Of a stretch of 64,000 bases of DNA, positions 33,525 to 40,576 are shown one piece after another (position 1 is the first letter of the stretch; the number at the start of each line of letters is the position of its first letter). The stretch is from Actinacidiphila epipremni (GTDB lineage Bacteria > Actinomycetota > Actinomycetes > Streptomycetales > Streptomycetaceae). A program made the position numbers and the translations under genes. The stretch is from positions 271,363-335,362 of the forward strand of contig NZ_JAATEJ010000005.1 of assembly GCF_012034175.1 (NCBI RefSeq), read 5' to 3'. Below the pieces are notes generated by a model. The model was not told where the DNA came from and did no database searches. It saw only the letters and a program-made list of their open reading frames with translations.

Positions 33525-34577
33525 ATGACCGCACCCGCCGCAAGCCGCCCCACTCCCGCCGCCGCCGGCGGATCCCCTGCCGAAGCCGCCGATGCCGCCG
33601 ATGCAGCCGATGCAGCCGAAGCCGCCGATGCCGCCGGTTCGCCGCCCGCGCCGCGCCGCCGTCCGGTGCTGGACTGGCGGATCAGGTTCGCGGCGCTCGG
33701 CCTGGTGTGGGGCTTCAGCTTCCTGTTCATGAAGGTGGGCAACGAGGCGTTCGCACCGCTGCAGGTGACGCTGGGCCGGATGGTGTTCGGCACCGCCGTG
33801 CTCGCCGCGGCGGTCGCGGTGCGGCGTGAGCGGCTGCCCCGCTCGCCGCGCACCTGGCTGCATCTGTTCGTCGCGGCGATCCTGCTGAACTCGCTGCCGT
33901 TCACGCTGTTCGCGACGGCGGAGCAGACGATCCCGTCGATGGTCGCCGGGATATGCAACGCGGCCACGCCGCTGTTCTCGATGCTGGTCTCGCTGGTGGC
34001 GCTGTCGGAGGACCGGCCCTCGCGGGAGCGCTTCGCCGGCGTGGGCCTGGGCTTCCTCGGGGTGCTCACGGTGCTCGGGGCGTGGCAGGGCTTCTCCGGG
34101 CAGGACCCGAAGGGCACCCTCATGGCCTTGACGGCCGCCTTCAGCTACGCGGTGGGGTGGGCGTACGTGCGCCGGACGCTGGGCGGCACCGGCAGCTCGC
34201 ACCTGGCGGTGTCCGCGAGCCAGTTGATGGCCGGCACGGTCCAACTGCTGGTCGTCACGCCGTTCTTCACCTCGATGCCGGACGCCTGGCCGGCGAAGTC
34301 GGTGCTGTCGGTCTTCGCGCTGGGCGCGCTGGGCACGGGGATGGCGTTCCTGGTGCAGTACGGGCTGGTCGCGCAGAAGGGCCCGACAATCGGGTCGATG
34401 GTGACGTACCTCATCCCGATCGTGGCGACCGCGGCCGGCGTGCTGCTGCTGGGCGAGACGCTGCACTGGAACGAGCCGGTCGGCGCGGTCGTCATCCTCG
34501 TCGGGGCCGCGCTCACCCAGCGGCGGCCCGGCGCGCGGCCCGTGCCGCGGAAGAAGGCGGCCGGCCCTCAGCCGTAG
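33525..34577 (+). CDS. EamA/DMT-family transporter
   Basis: 350-residue metabolite exporter with ten predicted helices in two EamA repeats (LGLVWGFSFLFMKVG opens the first; TLMALTAAFSYAVGWAYV opens the second). The N-terminus has an odd acidic Ala/Asp/Glu repeat (residues about 18-37) encoded by GCCGAT/GCCGAA-type units, probably a disordered cytoplasmic tail. The ATG at 33525 follows GTGGAG. Substrate unknown. Its 3' end overlaps the convergent MocR gene by 10 bases. Confidence 0.92.
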   Translation: MTAPAASRPTPAAAGGSPAEAADAADAADAAEAADAAGSPPAPRRRPVLDWRIRFAALGLVWGFSFLFMKVGNEAFAPLQVTLGRMVFGTAVLAAAVAVRRERLPRSPRTWLHLFVAAILLNSLPFTLFATAEQTIPSMVAGICNAATPLFSMLVSLVALSEDRPSRERFAGVGLGFLGVLTVLGAWQGFSGQDPKGTLMALTAAFSYAVGWAYVRRTLGGTGSSHLAVSASQLMAGTVQLLVVTPFFTSMPDAWPAKSVLSVFALGALGTGMAFLVQYGLVAQKGPTIGSMVTYLIPIVATAAGVLLLGETLHWNEPVGAVVILVGAALTQRRPGARPVPRKKAAGPQP

Positions 34578-35908
34578 CGGCCGGCGCCGGGCGCGTGCAG
34601 CACCTCGGCGACGGCGCCGGCCAGCGGCGCGATGTCGTCCAGGTCCAGCGGGGAGACCGTCACGCGCACGCCGGGCGCCGAGCGCACCCGGAAGCGGGCG
34701 CCCGGGGTGACGGCCCAGCTGTGCTGGAGCAGGCCGGCGACCGCGCCGGTCTCGTCGCTGACCGGCACCCACACGTTCATGCCGCTGCGCCCGTGCGCGG
34801 TGACCCCGCGCTCGGCGAGCGCCCGCACCAGCGCGTCGCGCCGGGCGCCGTACGAGGCGGCGACGGCCGCCGGGTCCACGGCGCCGGTGCGCCACAGGTG
34901 GACGACGGCCTGCTGGAGCAGATGGCTCACCCAGCCCGCGCCGAGCCGGTGCCGGCCGCGTACCCGGTCCACGGTGGTGGCGTCGCCGGTGTAGAGCGCG
35001 AGCCGCAGGTCGGGGCCGTACGCCTTGGCGACCGAGCGCACCAGCACCCAGTGGTCGGTGACGCCGGACAGGCAGTGCAGCGGCAGGTCGACCGCGCCGT
35101 GCACATGGTCGTCGTCGATCACCAGCACATGGCGGTGCTCGGCGAGCAGGCCGCGCAGTTCGCCGGCGCGGGCGGCGGAGACGGCCGCGCCGGTCGGGTT
35201 CTGCCCGCGGTCGGTCACCACCAGCGCGCGGGCGCCGGCCCGCAGCGCGCGGGCGACATCGCCGGCCACCGGTCCCTCGTCGTCCACCGCGACCGGCACC
35301 ACCCGCAGGCCGAGCGCGGGCACGAGGTCGAGCAGGCTGCCCCACCCCGGGTCCTCCACGGCGACCGCGTCGCCGGGCCGCAGATGCGCGGTCAGCACCC
35401 GCTCCATCGCGTCCAGCGAGCCCGAGGTGAGCCCGACCGGCCCGGCGGGCACCCCGTCCGCGTCCAGCGCGGCACGGGCGAGTTCGGCCAGCTCCGGGTC
35501 CACCGGCGGGCTGCCGTAGAGCGGCGGGTTGCGGGCGTGCCGCCCGGCGGCCACGGCGAGCGCGTCGCCGAGCGGCGGGAGCAGCGCGACATCGGGGTTG
35601 CCCTTGGAGACGTCCCGTACGCCCGGCGGCACGTCGATACGGATCTGGTCGCGCGGCGCGGTCGCGGGCCTGGCCCGCACCCGGCTGCCGCGGCGGCCCG
35701 CGGTCTCGATCACCCCGCGGTCGCGCAGCAGCCGGTAGGCGGCGGCCACGGTGTTGGCGTTGACGCCGAGCTCGGCGGCCAGGTCGCGCAGCGGCGGCAG
35801 CGCGTCGCCCGGGCGCAGCGCGCCGGCGCCGACCGCGCTCTCGATGTCGGCGGCAATACCCGATGCGCCCCGACCATGGATTCTGTACTCTCCTAGCACA
35901 AAGCCCAT
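34568..35908 (-). CDS. MocR-type regulator (GntR helix-turn-helix fused to aminotransferase fold)
   Basis: 446-residue PLP-dependent regulator. The winged helix is at about residues 10-75 (LRPGDALPPLRDLAAELGVNANTVAAAYRLL), joined to a fold-type I aminotransferase domain with VRSVAKAYGPDLRL, where Lys should bind PLP. Such proteins (PdxR, GabR, TauR) usually control an adjacent divergent gene, here the FMN/PLP-type oxidase gene at 35935. The ATG at 35908 lies inside the shared operator, so the mRNA may be leaderless. No close alternative start exists. Confidence 0.92.
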   Translation of the reverse strand: MGFVLGEYRIHGRGASGIAADIESAVGAGALRPGDALPPLRDLAAELGVNANTVAAAYRLLRDRGVIETAGRRGSRVRARPATAPRDQIRIDVPPGVRDVSKGNPDVALLPPLGDALAVAAGRHARNPPLYGSPPVDPELAELARAALDADGVPAGPVGLTSGSLDAMERVLTAHLRPGDAVAVEDPGWGSLLDLVPALGLRVVPVAVDDEGPVAGDVARALRAGARALVVTDRGQNPTGAAVSAARAGELRGLLAEHRHVLVIDDDHVHGAVDLPLHCLSGVTDHWVLVRSVAKAYGPDLRLALYTGDATTVDRVRGRHRLGAGWVSHLLQQAVVHLWRTGAVDPAAVAASYGARRDALVRALAERGVTAHGRSGMNVWVPVSDETGAVAGLLQHSWAVTPGARFRVRSAPGVRVTVSPLDLDDIAPLAGAVAEVLHAPGAGRYG

Positions 35909-35925
35909 TATGCACTAGTGCAAAG
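35893..35925. promoter_or_regulatory. MocR operator: direct repeats two helical turns apart plus palindrome
   Basis: CTAGCACAAAG (35893-35903) and CTAGTGCAAAG (35915-35925) are 11-base direct repeats with two mismatches, 22 bases start to start. The second overlaps a perfect 12-base palindrome TGCACTAGTGCA (35911-35922). MocR-family dimers such as PdxR and GabR are known to need paired direct sites. CATTAT at 35906-35911 is a plausible -10 for the rightward gene. Repeats are seen; the binding partner is inferred. Confidence 0.75.
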
Positions 35926-35934
35926 GATCGCACC

Positions 35935-36621
35935 ATGCCGACCGCCCCCGAGTCCTCCGCCGAGCAGTTCGGCACGTATCCCGCCACCGGCCGCAGCACC
36001 CCCACCCGCGCCAAGGAGCGGGCCGCCTACGACCGGGCGACCGTGCACGCGATCCTCGACCAGGGCTACCTCTGCCACCTCGGCTACGTCCGGGACGGCG
36101 CCCCGGTGGTGCTGCCCACGCTGTACGCGCGCAGCGGCGAGCGGCTGTACGTGCACGGGTCCACCGGCTCGCGGCCCCTGCGGGAGGCGTCCGGCGGCGG
36201 GCTGCCGGTGTGCCTGACGGTCACGCACGTGGACGGCCTGGTGCTGGCCAAGTCCGCCTTCCACCACTCCGTCAACTACCGCTCGGTGGTGGTGCACGGC
36301 ACCGCGTTCGACGTGACCGACCCCGGCGAGCGGGCCGCCGCGCTGGACGCGATCGTCGACCAGGCCGTCCCGGGCCGCTCGGCCGACACCCGGCGGCCGA
36401 ACGCCAAGGAGCTCGCGGCGACCGCCGTGATCCGGCTCGACCTGCGCGAGGTGTCGGCCAAGCTGCGCACCGGCGGCCCCAACGAGGAGCCGGAGGACGT
36501 CACGCTGCCCTACTGGTCCGGTGTGCTCCCGGTCGTCACCTCCTACGGCGTACCGGAGCCGGCCGAACTGCCGGGCCAGGACATAGCGCTGCCGGACTAT
36601 CTGCCGCCGGTGCCCCGCTGA
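35935..36621 (+). CDS. Pyridoxamine 5'-phosphate oxidase-family (split-barrel flavin) protein
   Basis: 228-residue FMN- or F420-binding split-barrel protein. The core ([71 protein letters not shown]) matches the family of small PNPOx-like proteins that are often encoded divergently from MocR/PdxR regulators. It differs from true PdxH in length and lacks the C-terminal RLH(E/D)R signature, so it may act on B6 vitamers without being PNP oxidase. The ATG at 35935 follows AAAGGA. The 3' end overlaps the convergent EamA gene by 86 bases. Confidence 0.88.
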   Translation: MPTAPESSAEQFGTYPATGRSTPTRAKERAAYDRATVHAILDQGYLCHLGYVRDGAPVVLPTLYARSGERLYVHGSTGSRPLREASGGGLPVCLTVTHVDGLVLAKSAFHHSVNYRSVVVHGTAFDVTDPGERAAALDAIVDQAVPGRSADTRRPNAKELAATAVIRLDLREVSAKLRTGGPNEEPEDVTLPYWSGVLPVVTSYGVPEPAELPGQDIALPDYLPPVPR

Positions 36622-37570
36622 CCGCCATGACCGTACGGGGCCGTCGGCGTGCCGCGCGGGCCTCGTCCGTGGTGAGCGCGCCGACCGCGCCCAGCAGGCA
36701 GCACGAGCCGAGCACGGTCGCCGCCGTCAACTGCTCGCCGAGCAGGGTGACGGCGAGCACCGTCGCCGAGACCGGCTCGATGAGGGCGACCACCGACACC
36801 GTCGCCGCCCGCAGTACCGCGGCGCCCGCGAAGTACAGGCCGTAGGCGAGGGCGGTCGGCACCGAGGCGAGGTAGCCGAGCAGCAGCAGCGTACGGCCGA
36901 GGTGCGCGGTGTGCGGCAGCAGGCCCTCCCAGCAGGCGGCCGGCAGCAGCACGGCCGCGCAGATGCCGAAGGCCCACATCGAGGTGCCGAACGGGTCGCC
37001 GGTCCCGCCGTCGCGCCCCCACCAGCGGGTCAGCACGGTGATCGCGGCGTAGCCCGCCGCGGAGAGCACCGCGAGCCCGACGCCGGCGGGGCGTACGTCG
37101 GCCCGGCCGCCGCCGAGGACCAGCACCGCGAGGCCGCCGAGCGCGCCGGCCACCGCCAGGGCGCCGCCGCGGCCCAGCCGCTCACCCATCGTCAGCCGCG
37201 CGGCCAGCGCGATGAGCACCGGGCCCGAGCCGAGCGTCACGACGGTGGCCACGGCCAGGCCCGTGGACCGCACCGCGCAGAAGTAGGCGATCTGGAAGAC
37301 GGTGAGCCCGGCGCCGGTCGCCACCACCCGCCGTACGGTACGGGCCCGCGGCCCACCGGCCGCCTCCGCCCGCGGCCGGCGGGCGAGCCGGGCGGCGAGC
37401 AGCAGCACGAAGCCGCCTGCGGCGCGCCAGAAGGTGAGGGCGAACGGGCCGAGCCCGCTCCCCCCGTACAAGGCGGCGGCGACGGCGCCGGCCGTACCCC
37501 AGCCGGTCGCGGCGACCGCGACGTAGATCAGGCCCCGGGTGGCCGGGGCGGGTGCATGCCTGAGGAACAC
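36536..37570 (-). CDS. EamA/DMT-family transporter
   Basis: 344-residue, ten-helix transporter of the drug/metabolite group. It opens with [20 protein letters not shown] and has the second EamA repeat from about residue 175. The C-terminal tail is Arg/Pro-rich. It runs convergently into the PNPOx-like gene with an 86-base overlap of coding sequence. Possibly moves a B6-type or amino-acid metabolite given its neighbours, but nothing in the protein proves this. Confidence 0.9.
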   Translation of the reverse strand: MFLRHAPAPATRGLIYVAVAATGWGTAGAVAAALYGGSGLGPFALTFWRAAGGFVLLLAARLARRPRAEAAGGPRARTVRRVVATGAGLTVFQIAYFCAVRSTGLAVATVVTLGSGPVLIALAARLTMGERLGRGGALAVAGALGGLAVLVLGGGRADVRPAGVGLAVLSAAGYAAITVLTRWWGRDGGTGDPFGTSMWAFGICAAVLLPAACWEGLLPHTAHLGRTLLLLGYLASVPTALAYGLYFAGAAVLRAATVSVVALIEPVSATVLAVTLLGEQLTAATVLGSCCLLGAVGALTTDEARAARRRPRTVMAVSGAPAADSPAALCPGPAVRPAPVRRRR

Positions 37571-37741
37571 GGAGTTCTCCCGCGGAAGTGTCGGTCAACG
37601 GCCTCATCCCGTTTCGCGGGCAACCCCGACCGACCGCCGGCCCCAACCCCCGACGGCCCCCGACCTCGCCCGCACTCACCCCACGGGCGGCGAAAGAACA
37701 ACGCTCTGCACCCCACCACGATATGCCCCCGCTAGACCCCC

Positions 37742-37970
37742 ACCCAGGGGGCACCCCCAGGCGAAGCCCGGCGCACCCAACCACAACGCACCGCACGCAG
37801 ACAACGCGCCCGAGGGGGCACCCACCTAGGGGCGCGGGGGGGGCACCTCCCAGGCGAAGCCCTGGGAGAACGGAGCGCCCAGCCACAACACACCGCACGC
37901 AAGCAACACACCCCAAGGGGCACCCACCTAGGGGCGCGGGGAACTGCGCGCTCAGCCACGAAGCAACCGT
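37742..37970. repeat. Intergenic tandem repeat (~102 bp period) with embedded hairpin
   Basis: The 446-base gap 37571-38016 has no gene. A 25-base segment (37815-37839) is repeated exactly at 37917-37941, and CCACAAC(G/A)CACCGCACGCA at 37781 recurs at 37883, both with a 102-base period. A CAGGCGAAGCCC block repeats with a 93-base offset. One unit contains the perfect hairpin CTCCCAGG-6-CCTGGGAG (37848-37869). The core TAGGGGCGCGGGGAACTGCG is, from memory, a very common Streptomyces intergenic repeat. Confidence 0.8.
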
Positions 37971-38016
37971 CAGCGGCCGACGCACCTCAAGGCGCACCCC
38001 CCGATGCCCCCACCCC

Positions 38017-39000
38017 TCACGCAGACATCCGCTCCTGCGCAGGCGCGCTCGCCGCCACAACCGTCCCTTCGGCCCTGCCGGGCTTCGCAGAAGCAGTCTG
38101 CGCGACCAGCGCGCCGGCCACCACCAGCGCCCCACCCGCCACCTGCCAGAACCCCAGGTGCTCGGCCAGCAGGATCCACGCGAGCACCGTGGCGATCACC
38201 GCCTCCATCCCGCCGACGACCGCCGCGACCTGCGGGCTGAGGCTGCGGACCGCCGTCACGCCGGTGAGGTAGGCGACCACCGTGGAGACCAGCACGATCC
38301 ACCCCACCAGCAGCACCGCCGGCACCTCGCGGTCCCCGAGCGCGGCCTGATGCCCCAGCGTGTGCCACCGCATCGTCCACGGGTGGGAGACCGCCGTGAG
38401 CACGAGCGCCCCGACGACCAGCCCGTGCGCGATGACCGACTCCGGCTCCGGCGCGGCGGCGCCGTCCGTACGGCCGGAACCGCCGCCGTCGGCCAGGACG
38501 AAGTACGCCACCTGGCAGCATGCCGCGCCGAACGCGTAGAGCAGCCCGAGCGCGTCGAAGGCGAGGCCCGACCACACCTCGACCACGCAGGTCATGCCCG
38601 CGGTGGCCAGGACGACGCCGAGCGCGGCGGCGCGGGTGACCGGGCGGCGCTGGACGAACCGGATCCAGCCGAGCAGCAGCGCCGGGCCGAGGTATTCGAC
38701 GAGGATCGCTATGCCGACGGGTATCCGCGCGATGGCCACGAAGTAGAGCGCCTGGCAGCCGACGATCGCCAGCAGCCCGAACCCGGCGACCAGGCCGGGC
38801 CGTTGCCGGGGCAGAGCGCGGGAGCGCAGCGCGACGGGCAGCAGGACGAGCGCGGCGCCAGCCACCCGCATCCACACCACCTGGAGCGGATCGAGGCCCA
38901 GGTCGATGAGCGGTTTCGCGGCGACGCCGGACCCTCCGAAGGCGCACGCCGACACCAAGGCGAGCCCGAGTCCGGTGCTCTTCACCGCAGTTCCGCGCAT
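38017..39000 (-). CDS. EamA/DMT-family transporter
   Basis: 327-residue ten-helix transporter. It begins with LGLALVSACAFGGSGVAAKPLI and includes PLQVVWMRVAGAALVLLPVA and VGIAILVEYLGPALLLGWI, typical of the RhtA/RarD side of the family (threonine/homoserine or other amino-acid efflux). The ATG at 39000 is the only good start. Third EamA gene in 6 kb. Confidence 0.9.
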   Translation of the reverse strand: MRGTAVKSTGLGLALVSACAFGGSGVAAKPLIDLGLDPLQVVWMRVAGAALVLLPVALRSRALPRQRPGLVAGFGLLAIVGCQALYFVAIARIPVGIAILVEYLGPALLLGWIRFVQRRPVTRAAALGVVLATAGMTCVVEVWSGLAFDALGLLYAFGAACCQVAYFVLADGGGSGRTDGAAAPEPESVIAHGLVVGALVLTAVSHPWTMRWHTLGHQAALGDREVPAVLLVGWIVLVSTVVAYLTGVTAVRSLSPQVAAVVGGMEAVIATVLAWILLAEHLGFWQVAGGALVVAGALVAQTASAKPGRAEGTVVAASAPAQERMSA

Positions 39001-39039
39001 CCGGCCATCATGTCAGCCGGCGACAGGACCGTCACCCCG

Positions 39040-39609
39040 TTAAGCCCTGTCATCCCCGGTCCCGGCGCTCCGCGGCCCCGGCACCGTGCCGAAGCCGGCC
39101 CCGGGCTCCTCCTGCAGCCCGTCCGGGTCCAGCCCGGCCGCGCGCAGGACGTCGGCGGCGCGGCAGTCCGGGTCGGCGGCCAGCGCGTGCAGCAGGTCGA
39201 TGCCGTCGGCCTGCTGCCGGCCGCGCGCCCGGGCCAGGTCCACCGCGCCGCCGAGCGCGGCGGAGGCGGCCGGGCTCCAGCCCGGCGCGGTCATCGTCAG
39301 CAGGGGCAGCGCCCCGGAGTCCTCCACCGAGCCGTGCCAGCGCAGCCCGTAGCCGATGCTGCGCTGCACCAGGTAGCCGAGGACGCGGGCGGCCCGGCCC
39401 TCGGGTATGTCGCAGGCGGCGCGGGCCTGCGGGTCGTTCTCCAGCAGGGAGTGCAGCAGGTGCGCGGTGTCGGCCTGCGTGTCCCCGTCCCGGACCGCGC
39501 GGCGGCGCGCGCTCGCGGCCACGGCGCGCATCTGCGCTGTCAGCTGCGCGTCGTCCTCGGGGTGGGCCGGCTCCGGCGTCGGCCCCTGGTCGCTGTACAC
39601 GCCATCCAT
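39040..39609 (-). CDS. Clp N-terminal (Clp-R) domain protein
   Basis: 189-residue cytoplasmic protein built mainly of a double Clp repeat (ADTAHLLHSLLENDPQARAAC near residue 45 and DGIDLLHALAADPDCRAADVL near 140), the fold with which ClpA/ClpC bind adaptors and substrates. No AAA+ module is present. Stand-alone Clp-R proteins such as ClpS-like or ClpC-N copies in actinobacteria may act as decoys or adaptors; the role here is inference. The start at 39609 (MDGVYSDQGP) lacks a strong ribosome site; the frame stays open to 39693. Confidence 0.75.
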   Translation of the reverse strand: MDGVYSDQGPTPEPAHPEDDAQLTAQMRAVAASARRRAVRDGDTQADTAHLLHSLLENDPQARAACDIPEGRAARVLGYLVQRSIGYGLRWHGSVEDSGALPLLTMTAPGWSPAASAALGGAVDLARARGRQQADGIDLLHALAADPDCRAADVLRAAGLDPDGLQEEPGAGFGTVPGPRSAGTGDDRA

Positions 39610-39709
39610 CACACCAGAGGCCCCGGCCGTGCCGCATCGGCTCAGCGGTCCATTCCGCCTCCGTCCGCGGAGGGGGTCGGCCGGCGGCGGCATCCTCCCG
39701 GGGGATGAG

Positions 39710-40399
39710 TCATGGCCACAGCAAGGTGCGGGTCCAGCCGTCGCCGTCCCGCGTGTAGTGCAGCCGCAGGTGGCCGCGCTCGGGGTCGGCCTGCCAGAAC
39801 TCCGCCTGGCGGGCCCGCAGCCGGTAGACGGTGTGGCCCTCCGGCACCGCGTCCGGCTCGGCGGCCACGCGCTCCTGTGCGGCGCGGCGCTCGCGCGCGT
39901 ACTCCGCCAGGCTGCCCAGCGGCGCGCTGGTGACCCCGGCGAGGCCGGCGGCGCGGGAGGCCGGCGAGCGGCCGAGGTAGTCGCGCCGGGCGGTCCCGGC
40001 GTCCAGGGCGTCGACCGGGCCGGTCATCCGGATCTGCCGGCCGTGCGCGGGCCAGTACCAGGAGACCGCGGCGACCGGGTTCGCGGCGAGGTCGCGGCCC
40101 TTGCCGCTGCGGCGGTCGCCGGCGAAGACGACGGCGCAGTCCGCCGAGTCGACGCCGCGCAGCATCAGCACCCGGGCGCTCGGCGTGCCGTCCGCGGCGG
40201 CGGTGCTGAGCGTCATGATCTGCGGCTCGGGCACCCCGTCGGCGAGCGCGCGGTCCAGCCAGGCGGCGAAGAGCGGCCCGGGGGCGCCGGGCGCCCGGTC
40301 GGGGTCGAAGGTGAGCAGCGGCCCGGCGAGCACGGGCGCGGCCCTGATCCGCTCCAGCAGCTCCCGGTCCGCCGCGGCGCCGTCCGTACCCTCGCTCAT
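39710..40399 (-). CDS. Pyridoxamine 5'-phosphate oxidase-like flavoprotein (PdxH-like)
   Basis: 229-residue FMN protein arranged like PdxH: an N-terminal substrate block (PQIMTLSTAAADGTPSARVL), an FMN block (DRRSGKGRDLAANPVAAVSW) and the C-terminal dimerisation block GHTVYRLRARQAEFWQ. The final PdxH signature RLHxR is altered to RLHYTR. It probably oxidises pyridoxine or pyridoxamine phosphate to PLP or a related compound. The second split-barrel flavin protein within 4 kb. Confidence 0.85.
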   Translation of the reverse strand: MSEGTDGAAADRELLERIRAAPVLAGPLLTFDPDRAPGAPGPLFAAWLDRALADGVPEPQIMTLSTAAADGTPSARVLMLRGVDSADCAVVFAGDRRSGKGRDLAANPVAAVSWYWPAHGRQIRMTGPVDALDAGTARRDYLGRSPASRAAGLAGVTSAPLGSLAEYARERRAAQERVAAEPDAVPEGHTVYRLRARQAEFWQADPERGHLRLHYTRDGDGWTRTLLWP

Positions 40400-40484
40400 G
40401 CGTCCTCCCTCCGCCCGCCGGGCGCCTTCCCCGGCGGCAGCGGGCCAAGCCTGGCATCCGGGCGCCGTGCGGTGCGTGCGGCAC

Positions 40485-40525
40485 GGCGGGCCGCGGACGG
40501 GAAAGTGCCCCGCCCGCGGCCCGCC
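40485..40525 (-). terminator. Long stem-loop terminator after the beta-glucosidase gene
   Basis: GGCGGGCCGCGGACGGG and CCCGCCCGCGGCCCGCC form a 17-base stem with one mismatch and a 7-base loop. It is placed about 50 bases past the beta-glucosidase stop on its strand. Confidence 0.8.
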
Positions 40526-40576
40526 GCCGTCAGCTCACCGCGCCCCGCGGACGCGGCTCACGACCGGGCCGGCCGG

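Noticed and set aside
31236..34577. 1113-codon frame running through HipA-like, Rieske, LysR and EamA genes
   Set aside because: Only the last 350 codons from 33525 are a real gene. Upstream parts are antisense or out of frame to recognised proteins.
37742..37970. CRISPR-like direct repeats
   Set aside because: Period is about 100 bases with degenerate units and no distinct spacers; no cas genes nearby.
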